Shown here: positions 1 to 7,092 of the stretch, in pieces
How the letters are laid out: the number at the start of each line of letters is the position of its first letter
Position numbering within the stretch: the stretch's first letter is position 1
Virus record (IMG/VR): IMGVR_UViG_3300027770_000196
Coordinates: 1 to 29,811 of that record
DNA from: a virus
Length of the DNA: 29,811 nt
Reading direction: 5' to 3' (one strand)
The notes under the pieces: generated by a model
Told to the model about the DNA's origin: nothing
The model's input: the letters and a program-made list of their open reading frames with translations, nothing else
The model's database searches: none
Made by a program: the position numbers and the translations under genes

Positions 1-431
1 TGAAGAAACCAAACGGTGAGCCATCTCGTAAAGCCTTAGCATTGCGTAAGTGGAACTGCCGTAGCGAAGAAACAAGCGTTGACGAAAAGCGTGGACTATG
101 GGATAATATTCACGCTAAACAGAACCGTATCAAGAATGGTTCTGGCGAGCATATGCGTAAGCCAGGTTCTGAAGGATCTCCATCAAACAAGGATCTCAGA
201 GTTTCAAGAACAGAAGATATTACGGCCCGCCATGCATCCCATAAAGTGATTCGCGTGAAAGACGGCAGTAACTTCAGATATCGTAAGGTATATGAAGAAC
301 CTATTAGTATAGCTAAATATTCAGTTGACAAGCCGATTGTTGGCGATGCAGCCGATGGTCCAGATAAGGTCACAAAGACACCAGCACATTTCAAAGAGAT
401 TCGTAAGGCGCTTGCTGGTAAACGAGAATAA
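1..431 (+). CDS. conserved phage protein, 5' end at or beyond the window edge
   Basis: The reading frame is open to the left edge, so the start is not certain; the first two bases, tg, would complete an ATG if the preceding base is A. About 143 residues are visible. The centre has a G-L-W-x-N-I-H-A-K followed by R-I-K-x-G-S-G-E and M-R-K-P-G-x-x-G motif that I recall from small conserved proteins and C-terminal domains in T4-like phages. The protein is basic, with no signal peptide or membrane segment. It stops 27 bases before the next gene and probably belongs to the same structural-region transcript. Function unknown. Confidence 0.75.
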   Translation, partial: KKPNGEPSRKALALRKWNCRSEETSVDEKRGLWDNIHAKQNRIKNGSGEHMRKPGSEGSPSNKDLRVSRTEDITARHASHKVIRVKDGSNFRYRKVYEEPISIAKYSVDKPIVGDAADGPDKVTKTPAHFKEIRKALAGKRE

Positions 432-458
432 GTTCAAAATAAAAAAGGAGAAGTGAAA

Positions 459-731
459 ATGGATATGGATGTAATTATTGGTTGCGTTATTTTTCTAGCT
501 ATTGTTGGGTATTTGGTATATGCAAAGCCATGGAAAAATGAAGAGTTTATTGTTGCTGATGAGCAAGAAGCTAAAGCAGCAGTTGAAGAAGTAAAGGCTG
601 AAGAAACGGTTGTCGTCGTTGTACCAGAGCCAGAGCCTGTTGTGGAAGCTGTTGTGGAAGAAGCACCAGTCGTTGTTATTGAGCCAGAAGATGCGCCTAA
701 GCCTAAGAGAGGCAGAAAAGGGAAGAACTAA
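459..731 (+). CDS. small single-pass membrane protein with acidic Val/Glu/Pro-rich middle and basic tail
   Basis: A 90-residue protein. Residues 4-23 are strongly hydrophobic and read as one membrane anchor. The middle is rich in V, E and P and the C-terminus is a basic K/R cluster. A GTG at 453 is in frame, but the Shine-Dalgarno AAGGAG at 445-450 lies only 2 bases from it and 8 bases from the ATG at 459, so 459 is preferred. The stop overlaps the next gene's ATG (TAATG), implying translational coupling. The charged tail should lie on one side of the membrane; no family is recognised. Confidence 0.7.
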   Translation: MDMDVIIGCVIFLAIVGYLVYAKPWKNEEFIVADEQEAKAAVEEVKAEETVVVVVPEPEPVVEAVVEEAPVVVIEPEDAPKPKRGRKGKN

Positions 732-1168
732 TGGATGAGCTTTCAGAACTACTCAAGAAATCACTCGCTACAACCTTTGCGTTTTATCTGAAGGCTCATA
801 ACTTTCACTGGAACGTAGAAGGTCCATTCTTCTCGCAGTACCATGAATTTTTTGAAACTCTATACACCGATGCGTTTGAAGCTACCGATGGCCTTGCAGA
901 ACACATTCGCGCATTGAATGTTTATGCGCCAGGTTCATTCAAGCGTTTTGGTGAGCTATCAACCATTCAGGATGAGCTAACAGTTCCTAATGCTGCTGGT
1001 ATGTTAAATCGTTTGTACGATGATAACAATGCAGTTATTGCTACGCTTGTTCCTGCACAGAAAGCAGCGGAGGTTGCTGGTGCGGTAGGAATTGAAAACT
1101 ACCTACAAGACCGTATTGATATTCATAACAAACACGCTTGGATGTTGAGAGCGACAAAGAAGAGCTAA
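731..1168 (+). CDS. Dps-like ferritin-fold protein (phage DUF5856-type)
   Basis: A 145-residue protein close in length to Dps mini-ferritins. It carries F-H-W-N-V at residues 25-29, and H26, H38, E42, D53 and E57 reproduce the spacing of the E. coli Dps ferroxidase ligands H51, H63, D67, D78 and E82 (intervals 12, 4, 11, 4). The family fold is a four-helix bundle that oxidises iron and can bind DNA; whether this version forms a 12-mer is not visible. It is coupled to the upstream membrane gene by TAATG. Similar genes occur in T4-like cyanophages beside structural genes, so iron storage, oxidative protection or a virion role are all possible. Confidence 0.8.
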   Translation: MDELSELLKKSLATTFAFYLKAHNFHWNVEGPFFSQYHEFFETLYTDAFEATDGLAEHIRALNVYAPGSFKRFGELSTIQDELTVPNAAGMLNRLYDDNNAVIATLVPAQKAAEVAGAVGIENYLQDRIDIHNKHAWMLRATKKS

Positions 1169-1179
1169 GAAAGGTAATT

Positions 1180-1416
1180 ATGTCATATCGTAGCTTAGAA
1201 AACACAATTCGTTTTGGCCCTATCAAAGAAGAAAAGGACTACGAAGGGCAGATGGCCCGCGCACAGTTGCAGATAATTGCACAGCGCGCCTCCGCTCTTG
1301 CTGATATGATGAAAGACGATATGCAGCTAGAAGCTTGGGTACAGAGCAAGATCACAATGGCTGAAGATTATGTAACAACAGTCCACGATTATATGACTAC
1401 TAGAAAGGGTAACTAA
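1180..1416 (+). CDS. conserved small phage protein, function unknown
   Basis: A 78-residue protein starting at ATG 1180, 11 bases after the Dps-like stop, with AAGAAAGG upstream as ribosome site. An in-frame ATG at 1138 lies inside the preceding gene and is rejected. The pattern M-S-Y-R-S-L-E-N-T-I-R near the start and E-A-W-V-Q-S-K-I-T-M-A-E-D-Y near the end recalls a family found next to head genes in T4-like phages of marine and soil bacteria. Predicted helical, soluble, without cysteines. Function unknown. Confidence 0.75.
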   Translation: MSYRSLENTIRFGPIKEEKDYEGQMARAQLQIIAQRASALADMMKDDMQLEAWVQSKITMAEDYVTTVHDYMTTRKGN

Positions 1417-1417
1417 A

Positions 1418-3448
1418 ATGTCTATTGATAAGAAAGCATTTGGTCTTAGCGATTCGCTAATCAGTGCGGTAAGCGAAGCACTCAAGGGTGGTCAAGTCAA
1501 AATCGACAAGAACCACAACGGCAAGATTGATGGGCAAGATTTCAAGATGCTCCGTAAGGAAGAAATTGTTGATGAAGGAAATCCTGCTAATAAGGAAAAG
1601 AAGAACGCAGCTGCGGCGGCTGTCGGTGCTAAGAACAGAGATAGTCAGTACCTAAGCAGAATGAATCCATCTGTGGCTGATAAGATTCGTGGTCGCGAAA
1701 AGATGTCAGGCAATGATCGTAAGCAGTTCGAAGAAGTCGAGCAGGTTGACGAGAAGGCCGTATCAAAGGCTCAGCAACATGCAGCTGGCGCAGCACTTGC
1801 TACACAGCGCGGTGAGTATGATGGTGGCAAGAAGGGCGGCGCAATCAACCGCATGGCTTCTATGAAGACTTCAGAGCTTCGTAAGTTTGCTGGTACAAAG
1901 ACAAAGAGCCTTCCTACACACAAGGAAGAAGTCGAGCAGGTAGACGAGCTATCAAAGAAGACCATGGGTTCGTATATTAAGAAGGCTTCACATGATGTGG
2001 CAACTAAGTCTGCTGCAACTGGTCGTTATGCTGATCGTGCCAATGCGGTTAAGGATCAGATGAAGAAGGGCGACTATTCAAATTACCAGCAAGGTAAGAA
2101 GGATGATGCAACCGCTGATAAGATGTTCAACAAGTCATGGAAGCGCCGCGCGGGTATCGCTAAGGCTACCGACAAACTAACTAAGGAAGAAGCCGAGCAG
2201 GTAGACGAGCTTTCAAAGGCTACTCTTGGTTCTTATGTAAACAAATCAGCAGCAAGTCTCGGAAAGGCTGGTTACAACGCCGGCAGTACCGATGGCACTG
2301 CGGCTAAGTTGGATCCACACATTCATACTATAAACAAGAGATCAGCTGGCATCAAAAGAGCTGTAGGTAAATTGGCTAAAGAAGACACTCAAATTGATGA
2401 GCTATCAACTGATACATACCACAGCGCAGCACACAAGGCTGCTAAGAAAGCTATGGGTGATGCTCAGGGTCGTTCTGGTCCTATCTTCAAGAAGTATGCT
2501 GGAATGGCTAATAAGTTCCGTGATAAGGGTATGGATCAGGAGAAGAAAGAGAAGGCGTCTAAGGATGCTAAGTCTGCAAAGATGAAAGCCTATCGTGCTG
2601 ATCGTGATAAGAATATGGAAGAAGAGATTCAGATTGATGAAATCTCGAAAGGAACTCTTGCATCTTATGGTTATAAGGCCGGTAGACAAATGCAAGGTAA
2701 TCAACCATCTGATCCTGATAAGTTTCGTAAGCGCACCAATCGTGAAAAGGGTTCTAAGTTGGCTTACGGTAAGTATTACGGCCACAAGGTAAAGGTTCCT
2801 GCTACTGAAGAAGTAGAATCTGTTGATGAACTATCAAAAAATACTCTTGGTAATTATGCTCTAGCAGGAGTAAGAGACATTGCTTCTCGTCAGTATGCTC
2901 TTGGTAAAGGCGACAAATCTAATACAGGCAAGCTTATGAATCGTCGTAAAGGCGTTGATAAAGCAATCAGTAAACTTACTAAAGAAGAGACTGATCCAGG
3001 ATTTGCTGAAGCTAAGACCATGACTAAAGTGAAGACAACAAAAGACATTGGGTATAAGGTTGTCGATGTTGGTCCTGGTCAAAAAGAGAAAATAGTGAAG
3101 GCACACAATTGGACTGAGCCAAAAAAGAAGTTACCTAATGGAGCAGATTATGCGGCACAAAGACGCAAAGAGAGACTTGCTGCTAATGGTCGTATGGATG
3201 AAGCCACTGAGAATCCAATGGCAAAGCAATTGGCTGCAAAGAAGGCTGCGATTCAGAAGACAATCGTTCAGAAGAAAATGCAGGTTATGCAGTCTAAAGC
3301 TAATAAGCAAATGTCTTCAATGAAAGAGGGTAAATGCTCTTGCACTGAAGGTAAAAAGTCTATGACATGTGAGACACACGGTGATAAAGCAAAGGGAATG
3401 AAGGGTGGCAAAGAGCCAATCCTAATGAACCCACCACTCAGAGACTAA
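1418..3448 (+). CDS. large repeat-containing virion-associated protein with EF-hand-like loop and six VDE/IDE repeats
   Basis: A 676-residue, Lys/Ala/Glu-rich protein with Shine-Dalgarno GAAAGGG 8 bases before ATG 1418. Residues about 30-43 form a canonical EF-hand loop (D-x-N-x-N-G-x-I-D-x-x-D). Six short repeats with core Q/S-V/I-D-E end at residues 112, 177, 264, 328, 408 and 471, each starting a 63-87 residue unit that usually begins L-S-x-x-T-L-G-S-Y. The C-terminus has a C-x-C-x8-C-x2-H cluster (about 647-661) that could bind a metal. Repeat proteins of this kind are common in T4-like phages. V/I-D-E resembles the (L/I)-x-E cleavage site of T4-type prohead protease, which would suit an internal head protein; that is inference. 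Confidence 0.8.
   Translation: MSIDKKAFGLSDSLISAVSEALKGGQVKIDKNHNGKIDGQDFKMLRKEEIVDEGNPANKEKKNAAAAAVGAKNRDSQYLSRMNPSVADKIRGREKMSGNDRKQFEEVEQVDEKAVSKAQQHAAGAALATQRGEYDGGKKGGAINRMASMKTSELRKFAGTKTKSLPTHKEEVEQVDELSKKTMGSYIKKASHDVATKSAATGRYADRANAVKDQMKKGDYSNYQQGKKDDATADKMFNKSWKRRAGIAKATDKLTKEEAEQVDELSKATLGSYVNKSAASLGKAGYNAGSTDGTAAKLDPHIHTINKRSAGIKRAVGKLAKEDTQIDELSTDTYHSAAHKAAKKAMGDAQGRSGPIFKKYAGMANKFRDKGMDQEKKEKASKDAKSAKMKAYRADRDKNMEEEIQIDEISKGTLASYGYKAGRQMQGNQPSDPDKFRKRTNREKGSKLAYGKYYGHKVKVPATEEVESVDELSKNTLGNYALAGVRDIASRQYALGKGDKSNTGKLMNRRKGVDKAISKLTKEETDPGFAEAKTMTKVKTTKDIGYKVVDVGPGQKEKIVKAHNWTEPKKKLPNGADYAAQRRKERLAANGRMDEATENPMAKQLAAKKAAIQKTIVQKKMQVMQSKANKQMSSMKEGKCSCTEGKKSMTCETHGDKAKGMKGGKEPILMNPPLRD
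1730..2833 (+). repeat. six degenerate coding repeats with core [QS]-[VI]-D-E
   Basis: In-frame repeats within the 676-residue gene, with core codons near 1730, 1925, 2186, 2381, 2618 and 2807. Four read V-D-E and two I-D-E, preceded by E/A/T residues and mostly followed by L/I-S. Spacing is 63-87 residues. The first copy (followed by K-A-V-S-K) is the most divergent. Confidence 0.85.
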
Positions 3449-3517
3449 ATAGGGTATAGCGAATAAAATCTATATTATGCCGAGTAGTCACAACGAAAAG
3501 CGAAAAGGAATAAGAAA

Positions 3518-4264
3518 ATGGCACTATGGGGTTTTAGTAGAGAAAGCACACAGGTAGCTTCCGGAGCAAATACGGAAGCTGCTATCCGCAAAGGTTATCG
3601 CCCACTTCCACTAGCAGGCGGTATTGGTCACTCATTTGATTTACCAGATGGTGGTAGTTATGCAAACAAGCGTAACGTCATCGCAACATCTGCTGGATGG
3701 GTTCGTCGCACCAATCGCGTATCAGATGGCAATCAACGTCAGTTTGATGAAATTTTGGTTGCAGCAAATCCAGGCAGTGGATTTAGATATACATCTAATA
3801 CATTTCTTGGTAGTCCAGACATTGTAGAAATCTTCGTGAAGCTAAATGCTAACGGAGTTATTTCTGCAAACGCATCTGGTGCTAACCTATATGTTGTGTT
3901 TAATATGCCAGTTCATAAGCGCCCATCAGGTAACCTTATGTCAATTAGCATTGCAAACACTGCTGGTGGTAACAACGCAGTTGCTCGTATCACAGCAGCT
4001 TCGGCCGCTCGTGCAAACGTGGCCAATAACGTAATGATCTTCACTCTACCTGCAATGCGTGGTGGTGTTGGTTCTGCGAAGGCTACATATCATGTGAACG
4101 CACAATCAATCTCAGTAACCGGTGGTGGTAATCCACTTTATAATCCAGACTTCGGTGTTACGATTACAGCTAACCTTGTAATCACAGGCGCAGTTGCTAA
4201 CAATCTTACTCGCTTCAACGGCGAGCGTATTACCAACTTCACAGTATCACCAGGCGGACGCTAA
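3518..4264 (+). CDS. putative virion structural protein, beta-rich
   Basis: A 248-residue protein beginning M-A-L-W-G-F, a start shared by a class of T4-like phage structural proteins. It is rich in Ala, Asn, Gly, Thr and Val with alternating hydrophobic residues typical of beta-sandwich virion proteins, has no cysteine and lacks a signal peptide. A-G-W-V-R-R near residue 60 is also typical of this class. Ribosome site AAAAGGAAT lies before ATG 3518. The 69-base gap after the previous gene contains ACTAAATA, which may relate to late promoters, but the evidence is weak. Probable neck, tail or decoration protein; the exact position cannot be assigned. Confidence 0.7.
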   Translation: MALWGFSRESTQVASGANTEAAIRKGYRPLPLAGGIGHSFDLPDGGSYANKRNVIATSAGWVRRTNRVSDGNQRQFDEILVAANPGSGFRYTSNTFLGSPDIVEIFVKLNANGVISANASGANLYVVFNMPVHKRPSGNLMSISIANTAGGNNAVARITAASAARANVANNVMIFTLPAMRGGVGSAKATYHVNAQSISVTGGGNPLYNPDFGVTITANLVITGAVANNLTRFNGERITNFTVSPGGR

Positions 4265-4285
4265 TAAAGGATCGGGAGCTGAATA

Positions 4286-4666
4286 ATGGCTGACAAGAAA
4301 GTATCTCAACTACCATCAGCGACAACGGCTGCATCTCCCGATTTGCTCCTGATTGTTACTGACGCTAATGGAACACCTACATCTAAACAGATTACTGTAA
4401 AGAAGCTATTTGGTGCAGTTCCATCCAACACCGTGTTCAGTGGGTCAACACTCACTGTACGCGCACGTACCACAACTACAGCAAACGTCAATGTTACAAA
4501 AACTCTCACTGCAAATATTGTCAACGTCACATTAGGTAGCACACCAGCTTCCAATAATGCGACAACTGTTGGTATGGCTGTAGGAGAGATGCGTTTCACT
4601 AATACATATATCTACATTGCAGTCAACGCAACTACCATAAAGAGAGTTGCGCTTAATACATTTTGA
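4286..4666 (+). CDS. putative phage tail/fiber-associated structural protein
   Basis: A 126-residue protein. The N-terminus K-V-S-Q-L-P-S-A-T-T-A-A followed by D-L-L-L-I-V-T-D-A-N-G matches the start of many T4-like phage structural proteins that carry a short attachment segment. The C-terminus, roughly V-G-x-M-R-F-T-N-T-Y-I-Y-I-A-V-x-x-x-x-x-K-R-V-A-L, matches a short beta-module that often closes such proteins. Thr-rich beta sequence lies between. It is 21 bases downstream of the preceding structural gene with ribosome site GGGAG. A virion role is inferred from composition and context. Confidence 0.65.
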   Translation: MADKKVSQLPSATTAASPDLLLIVTDANGTPTSKQITVKKLFGAVPSNTVFSGSTLTVRARTTTTANVNVTKTLTANIVNVTLGSTPASNNATTVGMAVGEMRFTNTYIYIAVNATTIKRVALNTF

Positions 4667-4674
4667 GGTGTGAT

Positions 4675-5118
4675 TTGATTCATAAGGTAATTGAGTTTCT
4701 TTTAGATAATGGCGCCGAAGAAAATAATCACAGCCAAAGATCCTTATTAGAGCATCTAACCGGTACAGCAAGTTTACTTATGGACTGGGGATGTTCTAGT
4801 GACGTTGTATATGCTGGATTGTGTCACTCAATTTATGGTACAGATTCATATCATACGGTTACCATAGATCCATCAAAGCGCGATGAAGTCCGTGCCTTGA
4901 TCGGAGAGAAAGCAGAAGCATTAGCGTGGGAGTTCGGCAATCGCAAGAACCCACGCATTGTTTCGTTTATACAAAACCAAGAAACAGATTTAGTTGTTAT
5001 TGAGTGCGCGAACCTTATAGAGCAGAAAGTTGAGCCACACCATTTGGCTGCTGCTCTTGCTATATCATTACCACATGAAGTTCGCAAGAGCGTAATCAAT
5101 TATTTAAAGGTCTACTAA
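4675..5118 (+). CDS. DUF6817-like protein (HD-related fold)
   Basis: About 147 residues. Two in-frame TTG starts exist: 4663, overlapping the previous stop, and 4675, which has GAGG at 4665-4668 six bases upstream; 4675 is preferred. The N-terminal half reads H-S-Q-R-S-L-L-E-H-L-x-G-T-A-S-L-L-x-x-W-G and then A-G-L-C-H-S-I-Y-G-T, the DUF6817 pattern of paired histidines resembling an HD-domain core, although no full H-HD-D metal set is evident. Biochemical activity unknown. The stop overlaps the next ATG (TAATG). Not obviously structural; possibly a small nucleotide- or metal-binding accessory protein. Confidence 0.6.
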   Translation: MIHKVIEFLLDNGAEENNHSQRSLLEHLTGTASLLMDWGCSSDVVYAGLCHSIYGTDSYHTVTIDPSKRDEVRALIGEKAEALAWEFGNRKNPRIVSFIQNQETDLVVIECANLIEQKVEPHHLAAALAISLPHEVRKSVINYLKVY

Positions 5119-5501
5119 TGGTCGGTGCAACAGAAAGAATCGAAGCTGCTATAGACAAGCTCACTGATATTTCCAGTGATCTAAAGGCTATGATTGCAGT
5201 TCAAGAAGCCAGACTGACTCAGCACGAAAAGCAAGCTGAGGTTATTGAAACCAAATTGGAAAAACGTCGTGAAGAATTGGATCAGAAATTGAAAGATGTT
5301 TATGATACGATCCGCACACAAGACAAAGCCATATTAGACGAAATAAAAGCAGTAAGAGAAGAACAAAATAAACATTATGCATGTTTGAATGAAAAGATAG
5401 CTGCTATTCAGAAATACATATGGATGGCTATTGGAGGTGGTACTGTACTTGGCTATGGGTTTTCGTTTATAGCCACATTTTTTAAGGTACTTGGGCACTA
5501 A
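5118..5501 (+). CDS. coiled-coil protein with C-terminal membrane anchor (XhlA/holin-like)
   Basis: A 127-residue protein. Residues 1-95 are heptad-like and charged, suggesting a long coiled coil; residues about 100-125 form one glycine-containing hydrophobic segment, so this is a tail-anchored membrane protein. The architecture recalls haemolysin XhlA-like phage proteins that help holins, and the spanin pair lies about 1 kb downstream, so a lysis role is plausible. No endolysin is seen in the window. Coupled to the upstream gene by TAATG. The lysis assignment is inference. Confidence 0.6.
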   Translation: MVGATERIEAAIDKLTDISSDLKAMIAVQEARLTQHEKQAEVIETKLEKRREELDQKLKDVYDTIRTQDKAILDEIKAVREEQNKHYACLNEKIAAIQKYIWMAIGGGTVLGYGFSFIATFFKVLGH

Positions 5502-5512
5502 GTGAAAGAGAT

Positions 5513-5902
5513 ATGAAAGGTACCTTGGACGAATCAAATTTTTTTCTGTTTGCCGCAAAGCATTATACCAATCCGTGCATTGACGAAATAGAGTTCAACG
5601 AAGACCTAGATAGAATTAAAAATCTGCGTCGATTGTTTAATCGCTATGAAAAGAAAGGTGAGTTGAAGGAACGGTTGATACTGAATCACTTGGTGGTTCT
5701 TTACAATGTGTTTGAGCCAGAAGCTTTGACGCGAATGCTGACATTTAAGTTATATGATTACCTTGAGTATCTAAAACCATTCTTGTTGTTATTGAATTAT
5801 TGGCCCGAAAATGTGTACGGCATTGGTCAAAGAAACGAGACAATTAGATCCACGGACGTTATGATGGATCGTCAAATAATGGATGTTCTAAGGAAAATCT
5901 AA
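5513..5902 (+). CDS. conserved phage protein (DUF7207-like)
   Basis: A 129-residue protein. N-F-F-L-F-A-A-K-H-Y near residue 9, then E-D-L-x-R-I-K-x-L-R-R-L-F-N-R-Y-E and L-K-E-R-L-I-L-N-H-L-V-V-L-Y-N-V-F form a strongly conserved block I recognise from a family present in nearly all T4-like phages of cyanobacteria and proteobacteria (DUF7207). The protein is helical and has no signal peptide. ATG 5513 has AAAGAG upstream. Its stop overlaps the next start (TAATG). Broad conservation suggests a core phage role, but none is established that I can name. Confidence 0.75.
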   Translation: MKGTLDESNFFLFAAKHYTNPCIDEIEFNEDLDRIKNLRRLFNRYEKKGELKERLILNHLVVLYNVFEPEALTRMLTFKLYDYLEYLKPFLLLLNYWPENVYGIGQRNETIRSTDVMMDRQIMDVLRKI

Positions 5903-6234
5903 TGAGCGAAATCAAAGAAGATGCTCCAGGAAATGCCACAGGCGCAGCAGTCGCAGGCACAGGTGGCGGTGTTCATTGGAGTAAGAGACAACCAAAATTG
6001 GGCCTCAAAGGTACCATGAAAAAGTATGGGCAACCCATACTGTTCAAGACCCTTCGTCGTAAAGCTATAAAAGAAGCCAGACGCACAGAAGTGGATTACC
6101 AGCATGAATTAGATCGTAAGAAAGATGCTGGTGCAAATGAATCAAAATCCGTATATTACAAAGTCTTAAAGAAGCGTTTGCCTGCGGTCAGTCGCACAAG
6201 CGCAATGGGAGACGGTTCAGACGGGAGCGAGTAA
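5902..6234 (+). CDS. basic phage protein of unknown function
   Basis: A 110-residue, strongly basic protein. The first 30 residues are Gly/Ala-rich (A-V-A-G-T-G-G-G-V-H-W-S-K-R-Q-P-K) and the middle has K-K-Y-G-Q-P-I-L-F-K-T-L-R-R-K. No membrane segment, cysteine or enzyme motif is visible. Start and stop each overlap a neighbour by one base (TAATG on both sides), so it is translated with the DUF7207-like gene and the i-spanin candidate. The motif recalls small conserved T4-like proteins upstream of spanin-like genes, but no function can be assigned. Confidence 0.65.
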   Translation: MSEIKEDAPGNATGAAVAGTGGGVHWSKRQPKLGLKGTMKKYGQPILFKTLRRKAIKEARRTEVDYQHELDRKKDAGANESKSVYYKVLKKRLPAVSRTSAMGDGSDGSE

Positions 6235-6707
6235 TGGGTATAGGTATCAAAGTCGCAATAGCGGCAATTCTTTTTTCCATCGTATCAGGTGGGTATTTCT
6301 ACATTCAAGCATTAGAAGGTAAGTTAGAGGCTGCTGCGGAAGTTCAGCAGCGCATGGAAGGTGTTATCAATCAGCAAAAAGCACAGATGGATAGGCAGAA
6401 TGAAGATATCCAGAAGATGCAGGAAATCAACACCGAAATAACCAAAGACTTTATCAAGACACAACAGGAAGCATCTGACCTTCGCTCGAAGGTTGCAGCG
6501 CCAAGACTAACAGCCGCGTCTATCGCAAATGCTGATGATGTTCAAATGAAAATCAACCGTGGCACAAAAGCAGCGTTTCGTTGTAATGCGATTGCTACAG
6601 GTTCACCCTTGACAAAAGACGAGCGTTCTGGTACTATGAAAAATGCAATATGTCCAGAATTAATTTCTTCTCTTATGCCTAAGGGAGTGGCTGCAAATGC
6701 AAAATAA
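6234..6707 (+). CDS. putative inner-membrane spanin (Rz-like)
   Basis: A 157-residue protein with an N-terminal hydrophobic segment (residues 3-24) followed by a Gln/Glu/Lys-rich coiled coil to about residue 90, the architecture of an i-spanin: membrane anchor plus periplasmic coiled coil. Two cysteines near residues 121 and 140 could form a disulfide. It overlaps the next gene, a lipoprotein, by 11 bases in another frame, as Rz/Rz1 pairs do. Spanins fuse inner and outer membranes in the last step of lysis of Gram-negative hosts. The call rests on architecture and pairing, not on sequence identity. Confidence 0.65.
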   Translation: MGIGIKVAIAAILFSIVSGGYFYIQALEGKLEAAAEVQQRMEGVINQQKAQMDRQNEDIQKMQEINTEITKDFIKTQQEASDLRSKVAAPRLTAASIANADDVQMKINRGTKAAFRCNAIATGSPLTKDERSGTMKNAICPELISSLMPKGVAANAK

Positions 6708-7056
6708 AATCTTACTGCTATGCGCTACACTATTGTTGGCGGGTTGCAATTCAACACCCAAGGTATTTGATAAGCCAGTTCTGATTGATCGCCCAGAACT
6801 TATTCTACCAACGGTAATGCCAGCCACACAAAACGATGTGGAGTGGATTGTTCTCACACCAAACAATATCGAAGCTAAGATAAAAGAAATGGCTGCCAGT
6901 GGTGGTCCAGTTGTACTATTTGCTGTGACACCTGCAGGCTATGAAACTCTTGCAATCAATGCGGCTGAGATGCGCCGCTATGTTGTACAACAAAATACCA
7001 TAATTGCTGGCTACAAAAAATACTACCGTAACTACAAGCTAGAGGCTCAGAAATAA
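6697..7056 (+). CDS. putative outer-membrane lipoprotein spanin (Rz1-like)
   Basis: A 119-residue protein with a bacterial lipoprotein signal ending L-L-L-A-G-C (lipidated Cys17), then a proline-containing stretch and a conserved block W-I-V-L-T-P-N-N, V-V-L-F-A-V-T-P-x-G-Y-E-T-L and Q-Q-N-T-I-I-x-x-Y-K-K-Y-Y. It starts inside the end of the i-spanin candidate. The overlap, order and lipobox fit an o-spanin, although 119 residues is longer than classical Rz1. The C-terminal block recalls a family conserved among T4-like phages. Alternative: an unrelated phage lipoprotein. Confidence 0.65.
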   Translation: MQNKILLLCATLLLAGCNSTPKVFDKPVLIDRPELILPTVMPATQNDVEWIVLTPNNIEAKIKEMAASGGPVVLFAVTPAGYETLAINAAEMRRYVVQQNTIIAGYKKYYRNYKLEAQK

Positions 7057-7057
7057 C

Positions 7058-7086
7058 TTGACTAGTGCGATAATTCTGATTATAAT
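7058..7086 (+). promoter_or_regulatory. sigma70 promoter for primase operon; predicted leaderless start
   Basis: TTGACT at 7058-7063, a 17-base spacer and a perfect TATAAT at 7081-7086. The usual transcription start, about 7 bases after the -10, falls on the A of ATG 7093. No Shine-Dalgarno precedes that ATG, so the primase mRNA is predicted to be leaderless. Confidence 0.75.
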
Positions 7087-7092
7087 GAACCT

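Noticed and set aside
2405-2785. 126-residue minus-strand frame inside the repeat protein
   Set aside because: Shadow of the repetitive + strand gene; no ribosome site or domain.
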